Shown piece by piece: positions 1-8,768 of a stretch of 64,000 bases of DNA. The translations under genes were made by a program, and so were the position numbers. How positions within the stretch are numbered: the first letter of the stretch is position 1; every line of letters begins with the position of its first letter. Under the pieces are notes generated by a model. That model did no database searches and was not told the DNA's origin. It was given only the letters and a program-made list of their open reading frames with translations. This DNA comes from JAPHTQ01 sp050299175 (lineage in GTDB: Bacteria > Pseudomonadota > Gammaproteobacteria > Thiohalomonadales > Thiohalomonadaceae). The stretch lies in the NCBI GenBank assembly GCA_050299175.1, contig JBNKVM010000005.1:6933-70932 (forward strand), read 5' to 3'.

Positions 1-1
1 C

Positions 2-58
2 GCAGGGGCGATCCTGGCGATCGTGTTTTTCTACATTCTCAAGGGCATCTTTTCCTGA
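2..58 (+). CDS. C-terminal end of an unidentified membrane protein (partial)
   Basis: The window opens inside a reading frame that ends with TGA at 56-58. The 18 visible residues (AGAILAIVFFYILKGIFS) are hydrophobic and look like the end of a last transmembrane helix. The stop lies just before the ribosome binding site of aroE, so the two genes are probably co-transcribed. The family cannot be named from this fragment. Confidence 0.5.
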   Translation, partial: AGAILAIVFFYILKGIFS

Positions 59-73
59 CGGAGGATAAGCGAC

Positions 74-901
74 GTGTCCATGCCAGATCAGTATGCGGTG
101 ATGGGCAATCCCATCGGCCATAGCAAATCACCGTTGATTCATTCACTGTTTGCCGAGCAGACAGGACAAAAAATGGAGTATCGCGCCATTCTGGTTGAGC
201 TGAAGCAGTTCAACGAGGCAGTAGGCGCATTTCAGGAAGAGGGCGGTATGGGGCTTAATGTGACCGTGCCATTCAAGCGCGATGCCTGGCGCTTGGTGGA
301 TGAGCGCAGCGAGTGCGCCGAACTGGCGGGAGCGGTGAACACCATCGTGGTCCGTGAGGATGGCACGCTCTACGGCGACAACACCGACGGTGTCGGCATG
401 GTACGCGATATCCGTGATAACCTCGGCATCAGCATTGAGGGCAAGAAGGTACTGCTGCTGGGTGCGGGTGGTGCGGTGCGTGGGGTGCTTGGTCCGTTGC
501 TGCAGGAGAATCCTGCAGAGGTGGTGATCGCCAATCGCTCTCCTGAACGTGCCCAGGAACTGGCCGATGATTTCGAGGCGTTCGGTCGGGTCGAGGGTAG
601 CAGCTACGATGATCTGGATGGTTCTCGTTATGACATCGTCATCAACGGCACTTCCGCCAGCCTCAAGGGCGAGATGCCGCCACTGCCCGAGGGCATTCTG
701 GCCAAGGGTGCCTTCTGTTACGACATGATGTATGCGGGCGAGCCAACCGTTTTCCTGCGCTGGGCCGACGATGAAGGCTGTGAAAAACTGAGTGACGGTT
801 TGGGTATGCTGGTGGAACAGGCCGCCGAATCGTTCAACATCTGGCGGGGGGTGCGGCCGCAGACCGCAGCGGTGATCAAGGCGGTGCGTGCGCAGCTCTG
901 A
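74..901 (+). CDS. aroE: Shikimate dehydrogenase (NADP+)
   Basis: AroE reduces 3-dehydroshikimate to shikimate with NADPH in the cytoplasmic chorismate pathway. The sequence has the shikimate-binding NPIGHSKSP near the N-terminus, the VTVPFK segment with the catalytic lysine, the GDNTDGVG loop with the conserved aspartate, the dinucleotide-binding GAGGAVRGV and the NADP-selecting ANRSPERA. Length (about 275 residues) is normal. A GGAGG ribosome site at 60-64 serves either GTG at 74 or ATG at 80; the choice changes only two residues. The gene follows a membrane-protein gene directly and is closed by a hairpin shared with the convergent RRM gene. Confidence 0.97.
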   Translation: MSMPDQYAVMGNPIGHSKSPLIHSLFAEQTGQKMEYRAILVELKQFNEAVGAFQEEGGMGLNVTVPFKRDAWRLVDERSECAELAGAVNTIVVREDGTLYGDNTDGVGMVRDIRDNLGISIEGKKVLLLGAGGAVRGVLGPLLQENPAEVVIANRSPERAQELADDFEAFGRVEGSSYDDLDGSRYDIVINGTSASLKGEMPPLPEGILAKGAFCYDMMYAGEPTVFLRWADDEGCEKLSDGLGMLVEQAAESFNIWRGVRPQTAAVIKAVRAQL

Positions 902-904
902 AAA

Positions 905-935
905 AAGAAAACCATCCCGAAGGATGACTTTTCTT
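905..935. terminator. Bidirectional terminator between aroE and the RRM gene
   Basis: CATCC (913-917) pairs with GGATG (922-926) around a CGAA tetraloop, and AAGAAAA (905-911) pairs with TTTTCTT (929-935). The A-run on one side and T-run on the other make it a plausible intrinsic terminator for both converging genes. Confidence 0.7.
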
Positions 936-938
936 GGC

Positions 939-1379
939 TTACAGTTTACGCGCCATATTGCTGTAGGCGCTGATCCGGACTTTATCCGGGTCCTGCTGTT
1001 CCTCTACCTGTATCCCGAGATCGTTCGGGTTCTGCCCGGGTGTGACCACTTTTTTGCGCCGTTCATGGTTGCGCCTCTCCAGTCCGCTCCATGGCCGGTC
1101 GCGCCAGTTCAGGGCACGGCGTTCATTGGAGTAGCTACGGTGGAAGTACTCACGTAGTTTCACCTTCTCTCCTCGCAGAACACCTCCATCGAGTTTCTTG
1201 ATCGCCTTCAGTGCCAGGCGATCCGAATCGAAATCGGCAATGGCGTAGTAGGCGCGCTGATCGCCTTCCAGCGCCTGATCCACCATGCGGATGCGGGCAT
1301 CGCGGGCGAAACCCTTGAGAAAGGTGACCACGTCGTTACGGGTGGTCTGGGGAGTGAGGCAACCGACATAAACTTCCAT
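939..1379 (-). CDS. RRM-type RNA-binding protein
   Basis: This 146-residue protein carries one RNA recognition motif in its N-terminal half. The RNP2-like strand is VYVGCL (residues 3-8) and the RNP1-like strand is RAYYAIADF (42-50), with the usual helix LALKAIKKLDG after it. The C-terminal 60 residues are basic and arginine-rich (ERRALNWRDRPWSGLERR) and likely disordered, suiting RNA contact. An AGGAG lies about 9 bases before the ATG. Bacterial single-RRM proteins are usually cytoplasmic RNA binders; the target here is unknown. Confidence 0.85.
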   Translation of the reverse strand: MEVYVGCLTPQTTRNDVVTFLKGFARDARIRMVDQALEGDQRAYYAIADFDSDRLALKAIKKLDGGVLRGEKVKLREYFHRSYSNERRALNWRDRPWSGLERRNHERRKKVVTPGQNPNDLGIQVEEQQDPDKVRISAYSNMARKL

Positions 1380-1450
1380 ATCGCAGGCTCCTGCCGTTTG
1401 TGAACTACTTCACACTATAGCCCTATCTACAATCCATGCAAAGAATATGG

Positions 1451-1981
1451 TTATTCCTGGCGGTAGTCCTCGCGTAGGCGTGAGTAGTGCTGTGCCGAAT
1501 AGCGAAACCACTCACGTTCTTCCTGGGTAAGGGGGCGTCCCTTCTTCACCGGGTTGCCCAGCCAGAGGTAGCCGCCCTCAAGGGTCTTGCCAGGTGGTAC
1601 CAGGCTACCGGCTGCCAGCAACACCTCATCTTCCAGCACTGCGCCGTCGAGGACCACGGAACCCATGCCGATAAGGCAGCGGTTACCGATCTTGCAGCCG
1701 TGCAGGGTGACGTTGTGCCCGACGGTCACATCATTGCCAATGAGCAGGGGGAAGCCACCAGGTGCACCATTGTGGTCGTGTGTGACGTGTAGCGCCGATC
1801 CGTCCTGGATGTTGCTGCGGTCGCCGATACGGATGCAGTTGACGTCACCACGCGCCACTGCCATCGGCCAGACCGAACACTCTTCGCCGATGACCACGTC
1901 GCCGATCACTGCGGCGGCCTCGTCAATATAGGCGCTCTTGGCGATCTGCGGTTTGATGCCCTTGTAACTGCGAATTGCCAT
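1451..1981 (-). CDS. Gamma-carbonic anhydrase family hexapeptide protein (YrdA-like)
   Basis: The 176-residue protein is a left-handed beta-helix of hexapeptide repeats, visible as the periodic isoleucine/valine pattern from about residue 20 to 150. The likely metal ligands are in HVTHDH (65-70) and VGHNVTLHGC (H89, H94), the arrangement of gamma-class carbonic anhydrases and their YrdA/PaaY relatives. Many members are not proven hydratases, so activity is only probable. GGAG lies before the ATG. It is divergent in class from the beta-carbonic anhydrase at 11.7 kb. It stands between the RRM gene and gorA, all on the minus strand. Confidence 0.93.
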   Translation of the reverse strand: MAIRSYKGIKPQIAKSAYIDEAAAVIGDVVIGEECSVWPMAVARGDVNCIRIGDRSNIQDGSALHVTHDHNGAPGGFPLLIGNDVTVGHNVTLHGCKIGNRCLIGMGSVVLDGAVLEDEVLLAAGSLVPPGKTLEGGYLWLGNPVKKGRPLTQEEREWFRYSAQHYSRLREDYRQE

Positions 1982-2037
1982 GATGCTTTACTGCTCCGGG
2001 GTAGAAATTTGCGGCATTTTACATGAAATACCGCGGT

Positions 2038-3387
2038 TTACCGCATAGTGACCAGTTCTTCTGAACTGGTGGGGTGAATGGCGACGGTGTCGTCGAACTG
2101 TTTCTTGGTTGCGCCCATCTTTAACGCAACGGCGAATCCCTGCAGCATCTCGTCGACGCCATGGCCGATCATGTGGATGCCGACCACTTTCTCCTGCGCA
2201 CCGACGCAGACCAGTTTCATCGCCGTCTTGGTCTTGTGTGCAGTGAGGGCGTGGTACATGGGGGTGAAGCGGGTCTGGTAGACCTTCACCGCCTCGCCGT
2301 GAATCTCTCGCGCCTCGCCTTCGGTCAATCCGACAGTGCCGATAGGGGGATGGCTGAACATGACGGTGGGGATGTTTTCATATTCCAGGTGACGATCGGT
2401 CTGGTTGTTGAACAGGCGATCGCCAAGGCGTCGTGCTGCGGCAATGGCAACAGGGGTCAATTGTGCACGGCCTGTTACATCGCCAACTGCATAGACACCA
2501 GACACATTAGTGTTCTGGAGCTCGTCGGTAGGGATGTAGCCCCGTTCATTAACGTCCACCCCTGCGGCGGCGAGGTTGAGGTCGGCAGTCAGCGGTTCAC
2601 GGCCAATGGCCCAGATCAGGGTGTCGAAGCCCTTCATGATGTGGCCGCTCTGACAGGTGAGGGTCAGGGTACCATCCTTCTCCTTTTCTACCTTTTCCAG
2701 ATTGATGTTAGGCAGGATATTGATCCCGTCATTGACCATTTCTTCCATCAGGGTCTCGCGCAGCATGGCGTCGAAGCTGGCGAGGAAGTGCTGTCGGCGC
2801 AGCAGCAGGTCCACATCGGAGCCGAGGGCGTTGAGCAGGCCCGCCAGTTCAACGGCAATGTAGCCAGCACCGACGACAGCTACCCGTTTCGGTTGCTCGG
2901 TGAGTGCGAAGAAGCCGTCGGAGGTGATGCCCAGATCGGCGCCCGGGATCTCTGGCACCATCGGCCTACCACCGGGTGAGATCACGATATGGTCGGCGCT
3001 GTATTGCTCACCATTGACCTCAAGGGTGTGGGCATCAATGAACTTCGCCTGGCCCTTGAGCCAGTCGATGTTGGAGTCGGCGAGGTAGTTGCCGTACCAG
3101 TCGTTGATACCCTGAATGTAGTCTTCACGGCCCTTGACCAACGTGGCCCAGTCGAAATCGTTAACCATCACATCGAAGCCGTAACCCTGGGCATCGCGTA
3201 GGGCATGGGCGATGGACGCCGCGTTCCACATTACTTTCTTCGGTACGCAACCGACGTTGACGCAGGTGCCGCCCATTTTGGCCATTTCGATGACCGCGCT
3301 CTTTTTGCCATACATGGCTGCCCGTTCCGCGGCGGAGAGGCCGCCGCTGCCACCGCCGATGGCGAGGAGATCGTAGTGTTTGCTCAT
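2038..3387 (-). CDS. gorA: Glutathione-disulfide reductase
   Basis: This flavoprotein reduces oxidised glutathione with NADPH. It has an N-terminal FAD motif (GGGSGGLSAAERA), the redox-active disulfide in GGTCVNVGCVPKK (C42, C47), a second dinucleotide fold (GAGYIAVELAG) and the C-terminal His-Glu pair in AIHPTSSEE that contacts the active site of the partner subunit. Length of about 449 residues is typical. The ATG at 3387 has AGGA at good distance; an in-frame ATG two codons upstream (3393) is possible. It is likely monocistronic and involved in thiol redox defence. Confidence 0.95.
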   Translation of the reverse strand: MSKHYDLLAIGGGSGGLSAAERAAMYGKKSAVIEMAKMGGTCVNVGCVPKKVMWNAASIAHALRDAQGYGFDVMVNDFDWATLVKGREDYIQGINDWYGNYLADSNIDWLKGQAKFIDAHTLEVNGEQYSADHIVISPGGRPMVPEIPGADLGITSDGFFALTEQPKRVAVVGAGYIAVELAGLLNALGSDVDLLLRRQHFLASFDAMLRETLMEEMVNDGINILPNINLEKVEKEKDGTLTLTCQSGHIMKGFDTLIWAIGREPLTADLNLAAAGVDVNERGYIPTDELQNTNVSGVYAVGDVTGRAQLTPVAIAAARRLGDRLFNNQTDRHLEYENIPTVMFSHPPIGTVGLTEGEAREIHGEAVKVYQTRFTPMYHALTAHKTKTAMKLVCVGAQEKVVGIHMIGHGVDEMLQGFAVALKMGATKKQFDDTVAIHPTSSEELVTMR

Positions 3388-3540
3388 ATCCATTCCTGTC
3401 GATTGCTGGGGAGAGGGCCGCTGGCCGAACCGGGATTATCTCGTGTCAGGCTTCTCTTTGTAAGGGTTTGTCCGCTGCAATTAAAGCCTGATACTATCTT
3501 CTCGGATCAACGCCCTATGCTGCGAGGTTGTCTAAGAAAG

Positions 3541-4251
3541 ATGGCTCACATCTCATACGAATACCGTTTTCTCTTTGAAGATGGACGCGAAGAGGTTTTC
3601 GATATCCGCCTGGATTCGGTAACCCTGGAACCGGCAAACCTGATTCCCAAACATCCGCGTGACTGGACTCTGCTTGAGTCGCACAAGTGTAGTCACTGTC
3701 CGCTGGATTCCCTTGAGCATCCTCACTGCCCGTTGGCGCTACGGTTGCAGCCGTTGACTGATCGCATGGGTGGCGTGACCTCCATCGACAATGTCGAGGT
3801 GACGGTGACGGTCTACGAGCGCAATATCACCCGCAGTGCCACCGCCCAGGAGGCGATCAGCTCGTTGATGGGGATTATTACCGCCACCAGCGGTTGTCCG
3901 CACACGGTGTTCTTCAAGCCGATGGCCCGTTTCCACCTGCCTTTTGCCAACACCCGCGAGACCTTCTATCGCGCCGCTTCCATGTATATGCTCGGCCAGT
4001 ACTACCGCTGGCAGGCGGGCAAGAATGTCGATATGGAGTTGGATGGGCTGCTCGATTTCTATAGCCAGGTGGCCAAGGTCAACAAAGGCATCGCCGAGCG
4101 GCTGCGCGCCGAGCGACGTGAGGACGGTACGGTGAATGCCATTGTACTGCTCGATATGTTCGTCAAGAGTATGCCCGTGCTGATCAAGGAGACGCTGGAG
4201 GAGTTCAAGCCACTGTTCCAGCCCTATGTGGACATGGAGTTTAAGCAGTAG
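3541..4251 (+). CDS. DUF6901-like conserved hypothetical protein
   Basis: The 236-residue protein starts MAHISYEYRFLFEDG. It contains a cysteine/histidine cluster near residues 49-64 (HKCSHCPLDSLEHPHCPLA), a possible metal site, followed by a mainly alpha/beta domain with TSGCPHTVFFKP and a long helical C-terminus. I associate it from memory with the DUF6901 family, for which I know no function. The frame stays open upstream to about 3205, but that stretch lies opposite gorA coding sequence and lacks protein-like composition, so the ATG at 3541 is preferred; its ribosome site is weak. Confidence 0.75.
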   Translation: MAHISYEYRFLFEDGREEVFDIRLDSVTLEPANLIPKHPRDWTLLESHKCSHCPLDSLEHPHCPLALRLQPLTDRMGGVTSIDNVEVTVTVYERNITRSATAQEAISSLMGIITATSGCPHTVFFKPMARFHLPFANTRETFYRAASMYMLGQYYRWQAGKNVDMELDGLLDFYSQVAKVNKGIAERLRAERREDGTVNAIVLLDMFVKSMPVLIKETLEEFKPLFQPYVDMEFKQ

Positions 4252-4284
4252 ATAAATACCTGAATATTTTTATCAAAATTTTTC

Positions 4285-4314
4285 TTGACTGTATTCCTTG
4301 GGATTGGCTAGAGT
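4285..4314 (+). promoter_or_regulatory. Sigma-70-type promoter of a possible small RNA
   Basis: TTGACT (4285-4290) and TAGAGT (4309-4314) are separated by 18 bases in an AT-rich intergenic stretch. Transcription would start near 4321. No open reading frame follows before the terminator at 4352-4380. Confidence 0.5.
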
Positions 4315-4320
4315 AACTGC

Positions 4321-4380
4321 GTACCAGTTATTGGTTACATCCCCAAGTTGAAAGGAAGGCGGAAACGCCTTCCTTTTTTT
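4321..4380 (+). ncRNA. Possible small RNA of about 60 nt
   Basis: The segment between a promoter-like pair and a very strong intrinsic terminator carries no reading frame. A short 5' hairpin could form between AACTG (4315-4319) and CAGTT (4325-4329) if transcription starts slightly earlier than predicted. The single-stranded middle (TATTGGTTACATCCCCAAG) would be free for base pairing with a target, and the terminal hairpin plus uridine tail is the usual Hfq-binding end. The product is inferred only from layout; it could also be the end of a longer transcript from the upstream gene. Confidence 0.35.
4352..4380 (+). terminator. Strong intrinsic terminator with GAAA tetraloop
   Basis: A perfect 10-bp stem (4352-4361 with 4366-4375), GAAA loop and following T-run (to 4380, and again after 4383) form a near-ideal rho-independent terminator. 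Confidence 0.9.
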
Positions 4381-4575
4381 ATATTTTTTTAACAACTTCA
4401 TATAAAACAATTAGTTGCGGCAAAGCCTTTGCGCATTACCCGGAAATGATGCGATAATAAGCAACTTCTTATTGAGCCTCCGCTGTACTCCCTGAATCAA
4501 GAGACGCCAGTTCTCCGGGCGGCACGAGGCCACCTTTAGAATTTATTTTGCCCGCACGTTTGCCGGAGTCACTTG

Positions 4576-6348
4576 ATGCCCAATTTGTTTTGTAACCTCA
4601 GCCTGATCCGCTGGTTGCCGTTTCTGCGTTGGTTCCAACTGGTCAACCGCGACAGTGTGCGCGCCGATATCCTCGCCGGTCTGACTGGCGCGGTAATCGT
4701 GCTGCCACAGGGTGTCGCCTTTGCCATGATCGCCGGTCTGCCGCCGGAATACGGTCTCTATACCGCCATCGTACCGCCGATCATCGCTGCCCTGTTCGGC
4801 TCATCCTTCCACCTGATTTCAGGCACGACCACGGCGATCTCCATTGTGGTCTTCAGCACCATCAGCCCGCTGGCCGAGCCCGGCAGCGCCCAGTACATCA
4901 CGCTGGTGCTGACCCTGACCCTGATCGCAGGGGTGTTCCAGTTGGCTCTCGGTCTGGCGCGTATGGGTACCCTGGTTAACTTTGTCTCTCACACCGTGGT
5001 GGTTGGTTTCACCGCCGGTGCCGCGATCCTGATCGGGACCAGCCAGCTGAAACACTTTTTCGGTGTCGATATCCCGCGTGGCGAATCCTTCGCCCACACT
5101 TGGGTGGTGTTGTTTCAGAAGATGCCTGAGGCGAATCCCTATGTGATCGCCGTTGCCCTGGTTACCCTGATCAGCGCTATCATCTTCAAGAAGCTCCTGC
5201 CGCGCTGGCCGAACATGCTGTTTGCGATGATTGTCGGCGCGATCCTGGCGTGGTTCTTCGGGGCTGAGGAGCACAGCATTCGTCTGGTGGGTAGTCTGCC
5301 GGGGCAATTGCCGCCCCTTTCCCTGCCCGATTTTTCTATCGGCACTATCCGGGAGCTGGCTTCTGGTGGCCTGGCGGTTGCACTGCTGGGTCTGGTGGAG
5401 GCGGTTTCCATCGCCCGCTCGGTGGCCTCCAAATCGCATCAGCGGATCGATGGCAACCAGGAGTTCATTGGTCAGGGTCTGGCCAACATCATGGGTTCCT
5501 TCGTCTCTTCCTATGCCTCATCCGGTTCTTTCACTCGTACCGGGGTGAACTACACCGCGGGAGCACGGACTCCGATGGCGGCGATCACGGCAGCGCTCTC
5601 GCTGGCGTTGATCCTGTTGCTCATCGCACCGCTGACCGCCTATCTGCCGATCCCGGCAATGGCCGGCATCCTGTTGCTGGTGGCCTACAATCTGATCGAC
5701 TGGCACCACATCCACAATATCGTGCACACCAGCCGTGCCGAGGCGAGTGTGCTGGCGACTACCTTCTTCGCCACCCTGTTCCTGGAGTTGGAATTTGCCA
5801 TCTATGCCGGGGTGATGCTGTCGTTGGTGATGTATCTCAATCGCACCTCGCGGCCGACCATTACCACCATGGCGCCAGACCCGAGCGAGATAAACCGTCC
5901 GATGGTTAACATCGCCCGTCAGCCGCAGCCACAATGTCCGCAGCTGCGCATCGTGCGTCTCGACGGTTCGTTGTTTTTCGGCGCGGTAAACCATGCTGCC
6001 AATCTGTTCCGCAACTTCACCGACGAATCGCCGGAGCAGAAGCACATTCTGGTACTGGCTCACTCGATGAACTTTATCGATGTGGCTGGGGCCGAGTGGT
6101 TGATGCAGGAGGCCGCCCGACTGAAGCAACTGGGTGGTGGGTTATATCTGTGTAACCCCAAGGAGACGGTTTGTGAGTTTATGCGCAAGAGCGGTCTGAT
6201 CGATGCCATCGGTGAGGAGAACGTGTTCGATTCCAAGAGCGAGGCAATTCAGACCATCTTCCTCAGGCTGAAGCGCGACAAGTGTCGCCAATGTGAACGC
6301 CGTGTTTTCCAGGAGTGTCATAGCGTTCCGGTGGTTAAAGCAGCCTGA
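4576..6348 (+). CDS. SulP-family anion transporter with STAS domain
   Basis: This 590-residue inner-membrane protein has the SulP core of many hydrophobic segments, including the signature region DILAGLTGAVIVLPQGVAFA near residue 30-50 and PPEYGLYTAIVPP. A cytoplasmic STAS domain follows at roughly residues 445-560 (RLDGSLFFGAVNHAANLF; HSMNFIDVAGAEWL). The family carries sulfate, bicarbonate or other anions; the substrate cannot be told from sequence. The C-terminal tail is cysteine-rich (DKCRQCERRVFQECHS), which is not a usual STAS element and could bind metal or be redox-active. The ATG at 4576 is preferred to the TTG one codon earlier. Confidence 0.92.
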   Translation: MPNLFCNLSLIRWLPFLRWFQLVNRDSVRADILAGLTGAVIVLPQGVAFAMIAGLPPEYGLYTAIVPPIIAALFGSSFHLISGTTTAISIVVFSTISPLAEPGSAQYITLVLTLTLIAGVFQLALGLARMGTLVNFVSHTVVVGFTAGAAILIGTSQLKHFFGVDIPRGESFAHTWVVLFQKMPEANPYVIAVALVTLISAIIFKKLLPRWPNMLFAMIVGAILAWFFGAEEHSIRLVGSLPGQLPPLSLPDFSIGTIRELASGGLAVALLGLVEAVSIARSVASKSHQRIDGNQEFIGQGLANIMGSFVSSYASSGSFTRTGVNYTAGARTPMAAITAALSLALILLLIAPLTAYLPIPAMAGILLLVAYNLIDWHHIHNIVHTSRAEASVLATTFFATLFLELEFAIYAGVMLSLVMYLNRTSRPTITTMAPDPSEINRPMVNIARQPQPQCPQLRIVRLDGSLFFGAVNHAANLFRNFTDESPEQKHILVLAHSMNFIDVAGAEWLMQEAARLKQLGGGLYLCNPKETVCEFMRKSGLIDAIGEENVFDSKSEAIQTIFLRLKRDKCRQCERRVFQECHSVPVVKAA

Positions 6349-6364
6349 TCTTTAACCCCGCGGC

Positions 6365-7360
6365 TCAACCCAGTTTCAACGGCGGCTTATCGAGCCGCCG
6401 TTGTTGTTCTCGCAGGGTTAAAATCTGCTCTTCCCAGTACTTCACCGTATTGAACCAGGGAAATGCCATAGGGAAGGCCGGATCCTGCCAGCGTCGTGCC
6501 AGCCAGGCGGCGTAGTGCAGCAGGCGCAAGGTGCGCAGCGATTCGATGAGTGCCAACTGGCGACGGTCGAAATCGGAAAATTCCTCGTAGCCTTCCAGTA
6601 TCTCGCTTAACTGCTTCACCATATCCGGGTGCTCCCCGCTTAGCAGCATCCACAGATCCTGCACCGCAGGCCCCATACGGCAGTCATCCAGATCGACCAA
6701 GTGTGCGCCGCTATCGGTCCACAGAATATTGCCCGGGTGAAAGTCTCCATGTAGCCGGATCGGCGTGTATGTAACGGAAGCGAAGCGTGCCTTGACCGAA
6801 GTGAGCAGTTCCTCAGCCAGATCGCGATACTGGCGTTCGTGTTCGGGAGGTAAAAAACTGTTTTCAAGCAGAAAGGCGAGACTTTCATCACCAAAGGTTT
6901 CTGCGGTTAATTCAGGCCGATGGGTAAAAGGTTTTGCCGCACCAAGGGCGTGGATACGACCGAGAAACTGCCCCAGGCGATATTGGGTATCAGGGTCGAA
7001 TAGTTCCGGGCTGCGCCCTCCACGGCGCGGAAAAAGGGCAAAGCGAAAGCCTCCGAAGTGATGCAGGGTATCGCCGTCGGCGTTTATTAACGGTGCGACG
7101 ACAGGGATATCCAGTTCGGCCAGTGCCAGGGCAAACTGATGCTCTTCCAGTATCTGTTCGTCACTCCAGCGCTCAGGGCGGTAGAACTTGCCGACCAAGA
7201 AACCTTCCTGCTCCTCACCAATCTGGTAAACCCGATTTTCGTAACTGTTCAGCGCCAGCAGGGAACCGGTCGGCGAATAACCTTCGCTTTCCAGTGCATC
7301 GAGCACGGTATCCGGGGTCAGGTTCTCGTAGGGATGGTGATTCCCGATAGCTTCTGGCAA
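6365..7360 (-). CDS. srkA: Stress response kinase A family protein
   Basis: The protein (about 331 residues) is an aminoglycoside-phosphotransferase-fold Ser/Thr kinase of the YihE/SrkA type. Family hallmarks are LNSYENRVYQIG, GKFYRPERWSDEQILEEHQFA, the catalytic loop LHGDFHPGNILW and the metal-binding VDLDD, then GPAVQDLWMLL. The E. coli protein protects against envelope-stress-induced death. The start is uncertain: TTG at 7360 has GGAAAG upstream, GTG at 7378 is the alternative; a longer frame would run into the divergent exonuclease gene. The 3' end contains a strong inverted repeat (near 6379-6404) that could also terminate the upstream SulP transcript. Confidence 0.9.
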   Translation of the reverse strand: MPEAIGNHHPYENLTPDTVLDALESEGYSPTGSLLALNSYENRVYQIGEEQEGFLVGKFYRPERWSDEQILEEHQFALALAELDIPVVAPLINADGDTLHHFGGFRFALFPRRGGRSPELFDPDTQYRLGQFLGRIHALGAAKPFTHRPELTAETFGDESLAFLLENSFLPPEHERQYRDLAEELLTSVKARFASVTYTPIRLHGDFHPGNILWTDSGAHLVDLDDCRMGPAVQDLWMLLSGEHPDMVKQLSEILEGYEEFSDFDRRQLALIESLRTLRLLHYAAWLARRWQDPAFPMAFPWFNTVKYWEEQILTLREQQRRLDKPPLKLG

Positions 7361-7397
7361 GGTAGTCTTTCCTGTCACTGTTGCTAGTGGTTTTACG

Positions 7398-8162
7398 ATG
7401 AAGATCGCCTCGTGGAATGTCAATTCACTTAATGTCCGTTTGCCCCATGTCCTGCAGTGGCTAGAGTCGGCCAAGCCCGATGTGCTGGCGTTGCAGGAGA
7501 CCAAGCTGGTCGACGAAAAATTTCCCGTGACCGAGATCGGGGCTGCGGGTTATCGGGTGGCCTATTCCGGGCAGAAAACTTACAACGGTGTGGCACTACT
7601 AAGTAAGCACCCTATAGATGATGTGATTACCGATCTACCGGGATTGGATGATCCGCAGCGGCGAATTCTGGCGGCGACGATTAACGGTGTACGGGTGCTG
7701 GATCTCTATGTGGTCAACGGTCAAGAGGTCGGTTCGGACAAGTATGCGCACAAATTACACTGGCTGGAAAAGGTGCGTGAGTATATTGCCCGGGATATGA
7801 AGTCCCATGAGACTTATGTGGTGTTGGGGGATTTTAATATCGCCCCTGCGGATGCGGACGTTCATGATCCCAAGGCTTGGCACGAGCGGATTCTCTGCAG
7901 TACGCCAGAGCGAGCGGCATTGCAGTCTATCCTTGACCTTGGCCTGACAGACACGTTTCGTCTGTTTGAACAGGAAGAAAAGTCATTCAGCTGGTGGGAT
8001 TACCGTATGAATGGATTTAAACGTAACCTGGGATTGCGTATCGATCTGATTCTTGCCAGTGAAATGCTGGCAAAGAAGTGCCAGGCATCGATGATCGACA
8101 AGTTGCCACGCGGCTGGGAGCGCCCCTCGGATCATGCACCCGTGGTAGCTGAATTTTTATAG
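7398..8162 (+). CDS. xthA: Exodeoxyribonuclease III / AP endonuclease
   Basis: This 254-residue base-excision-repair nuclease cuts at abasic sites and degrades 3' ends. The endonuclease/exonuclease/phosphatase motifs are all present: WNVNSLNVR near the N-terminus, LQETK with the metal-binding Glu, the central GDFNIAP and the C-terminal SDHAPV. Length matches the family. It is divergent from the srkA-like gene with little room between, so the two promoters overlap. The next gene (mscS-like) starts 8 bases after its stop and is probably co-transcribed. Confidence 0.95.
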   Translation: MKIASWNVNSLNVRLPHVLQWLESAKPDVLALQETKLVDEKFPVTEIGAAGYRVAYSGQKTYNGVALLSKHPIDDVITDLPGLDDPQRRILAATINGVRVLDLYVVNGQEVGSDKYAHKLHWLEKVREYIARDMKSHETYVVLGDFNIAPADADVHDPKAWHERILCSTPERAALQSILDLGLTDTFRLFEQEEKSFSWWDYRMNGFKRNLGLRIDLILASEMLAKKCQASMIDKLPRGWERPSDHAPVVAEFL

Positions 8163-8170
8163 GGTGGACG

Positions 8171-8737
8171 ATGGCGACGTTCATTAAACAGATGATTGAG
8201 AGTATCAGCGCGTGGTTACCATCGTTGCTGACGGGCGTGCTGATAATGGTGCTGTTCTGGCTATTGGCTGGCGTGGTGCGTGGTGTGGTACGACGCATTG
8301 CTCGTCATCGTGATCCTGAGCGACAGAATGTACTGCGCCTGATTCAACAATTAGTCTATATTGGCCTGTTATTGATTGGTCTGGTCACTGCTTTAGGTAC
8401 CTCGGGCGTGAATGTGACCGCACTAGTGACCAGCCTGGGCCTGGTCGGTTTTGCCGTCGGCTTTGCACTGAAAGATGCGTTGTCGAATCTGATTTCGGGC
8501 GTGATGTTGCTGCTCTATCGTCCCTTCCGTATTGGCGACGAAATCGCTGTGGCGGGATTTGAGGGGAAAGTTATTTCCATCGATCTGCGTTATACCACGC
8601 TGCAACTTGAACAGCGTGCCGTTTACATCCCCAACAGTAAGCTCTTTACTGAAAGCGTGGTACTGAAGGAGACACAGCAGCATGAAAATCAACTTTCAAA
8701 TGAAGTGGACACAATGGTTAATGCAGCTGATGATTAG
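8171..8737 (+). CDS. Short MscS-family mechanosensitive channel
   Basis: The 188-residue protein has an N-terminal pair of membrane segments (LLTGVLIMVLFWLLAGVV and LVYIGLLLIGLVTALG) and the pore-lining TM3 with the alternating Gly/Ala pattern LGLVGFAVGFALKDALSNLISG, followed by the beta domain (RPFRIGDEIAVAGFEGKV; IPNSKLF). It ends soon after the beta domain, so the large alpha/beta vestibule of E. coli MscS (286 residues) is missing; the tail is only polar residues. Short MscS proteins of this kind exist in many bacteria, so this need not be a truncation. Confidence 0.9.
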   Translation: MATFIKQMIESISAWLPSLLTGVLIMVLFWLLAGVVRGVVRRIARHRDPERQNVLRLIQQLVYIGLLLIGLVTALGTSGVNVTALVTSLGLVGFAVGFALKDALSNLISGVMLLLYRPFRIGDEIAVAGFEGKVISIDLRYTTLQLEQRAVYIPNSKLFTESVVLKETQQHENQLSNEVDTMVNAADD

Positions 8738-8768
8738 CCTTGGTCAGACCGGGAATTGAGCCCAATCT

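Noticed and set aside
3205..3540. Upstream extension of the DUF6901-like protein
   Set aside because: The stretch lies mostly opposite gorA, has no family-like sequence, and a normal ATG exists at 3541.
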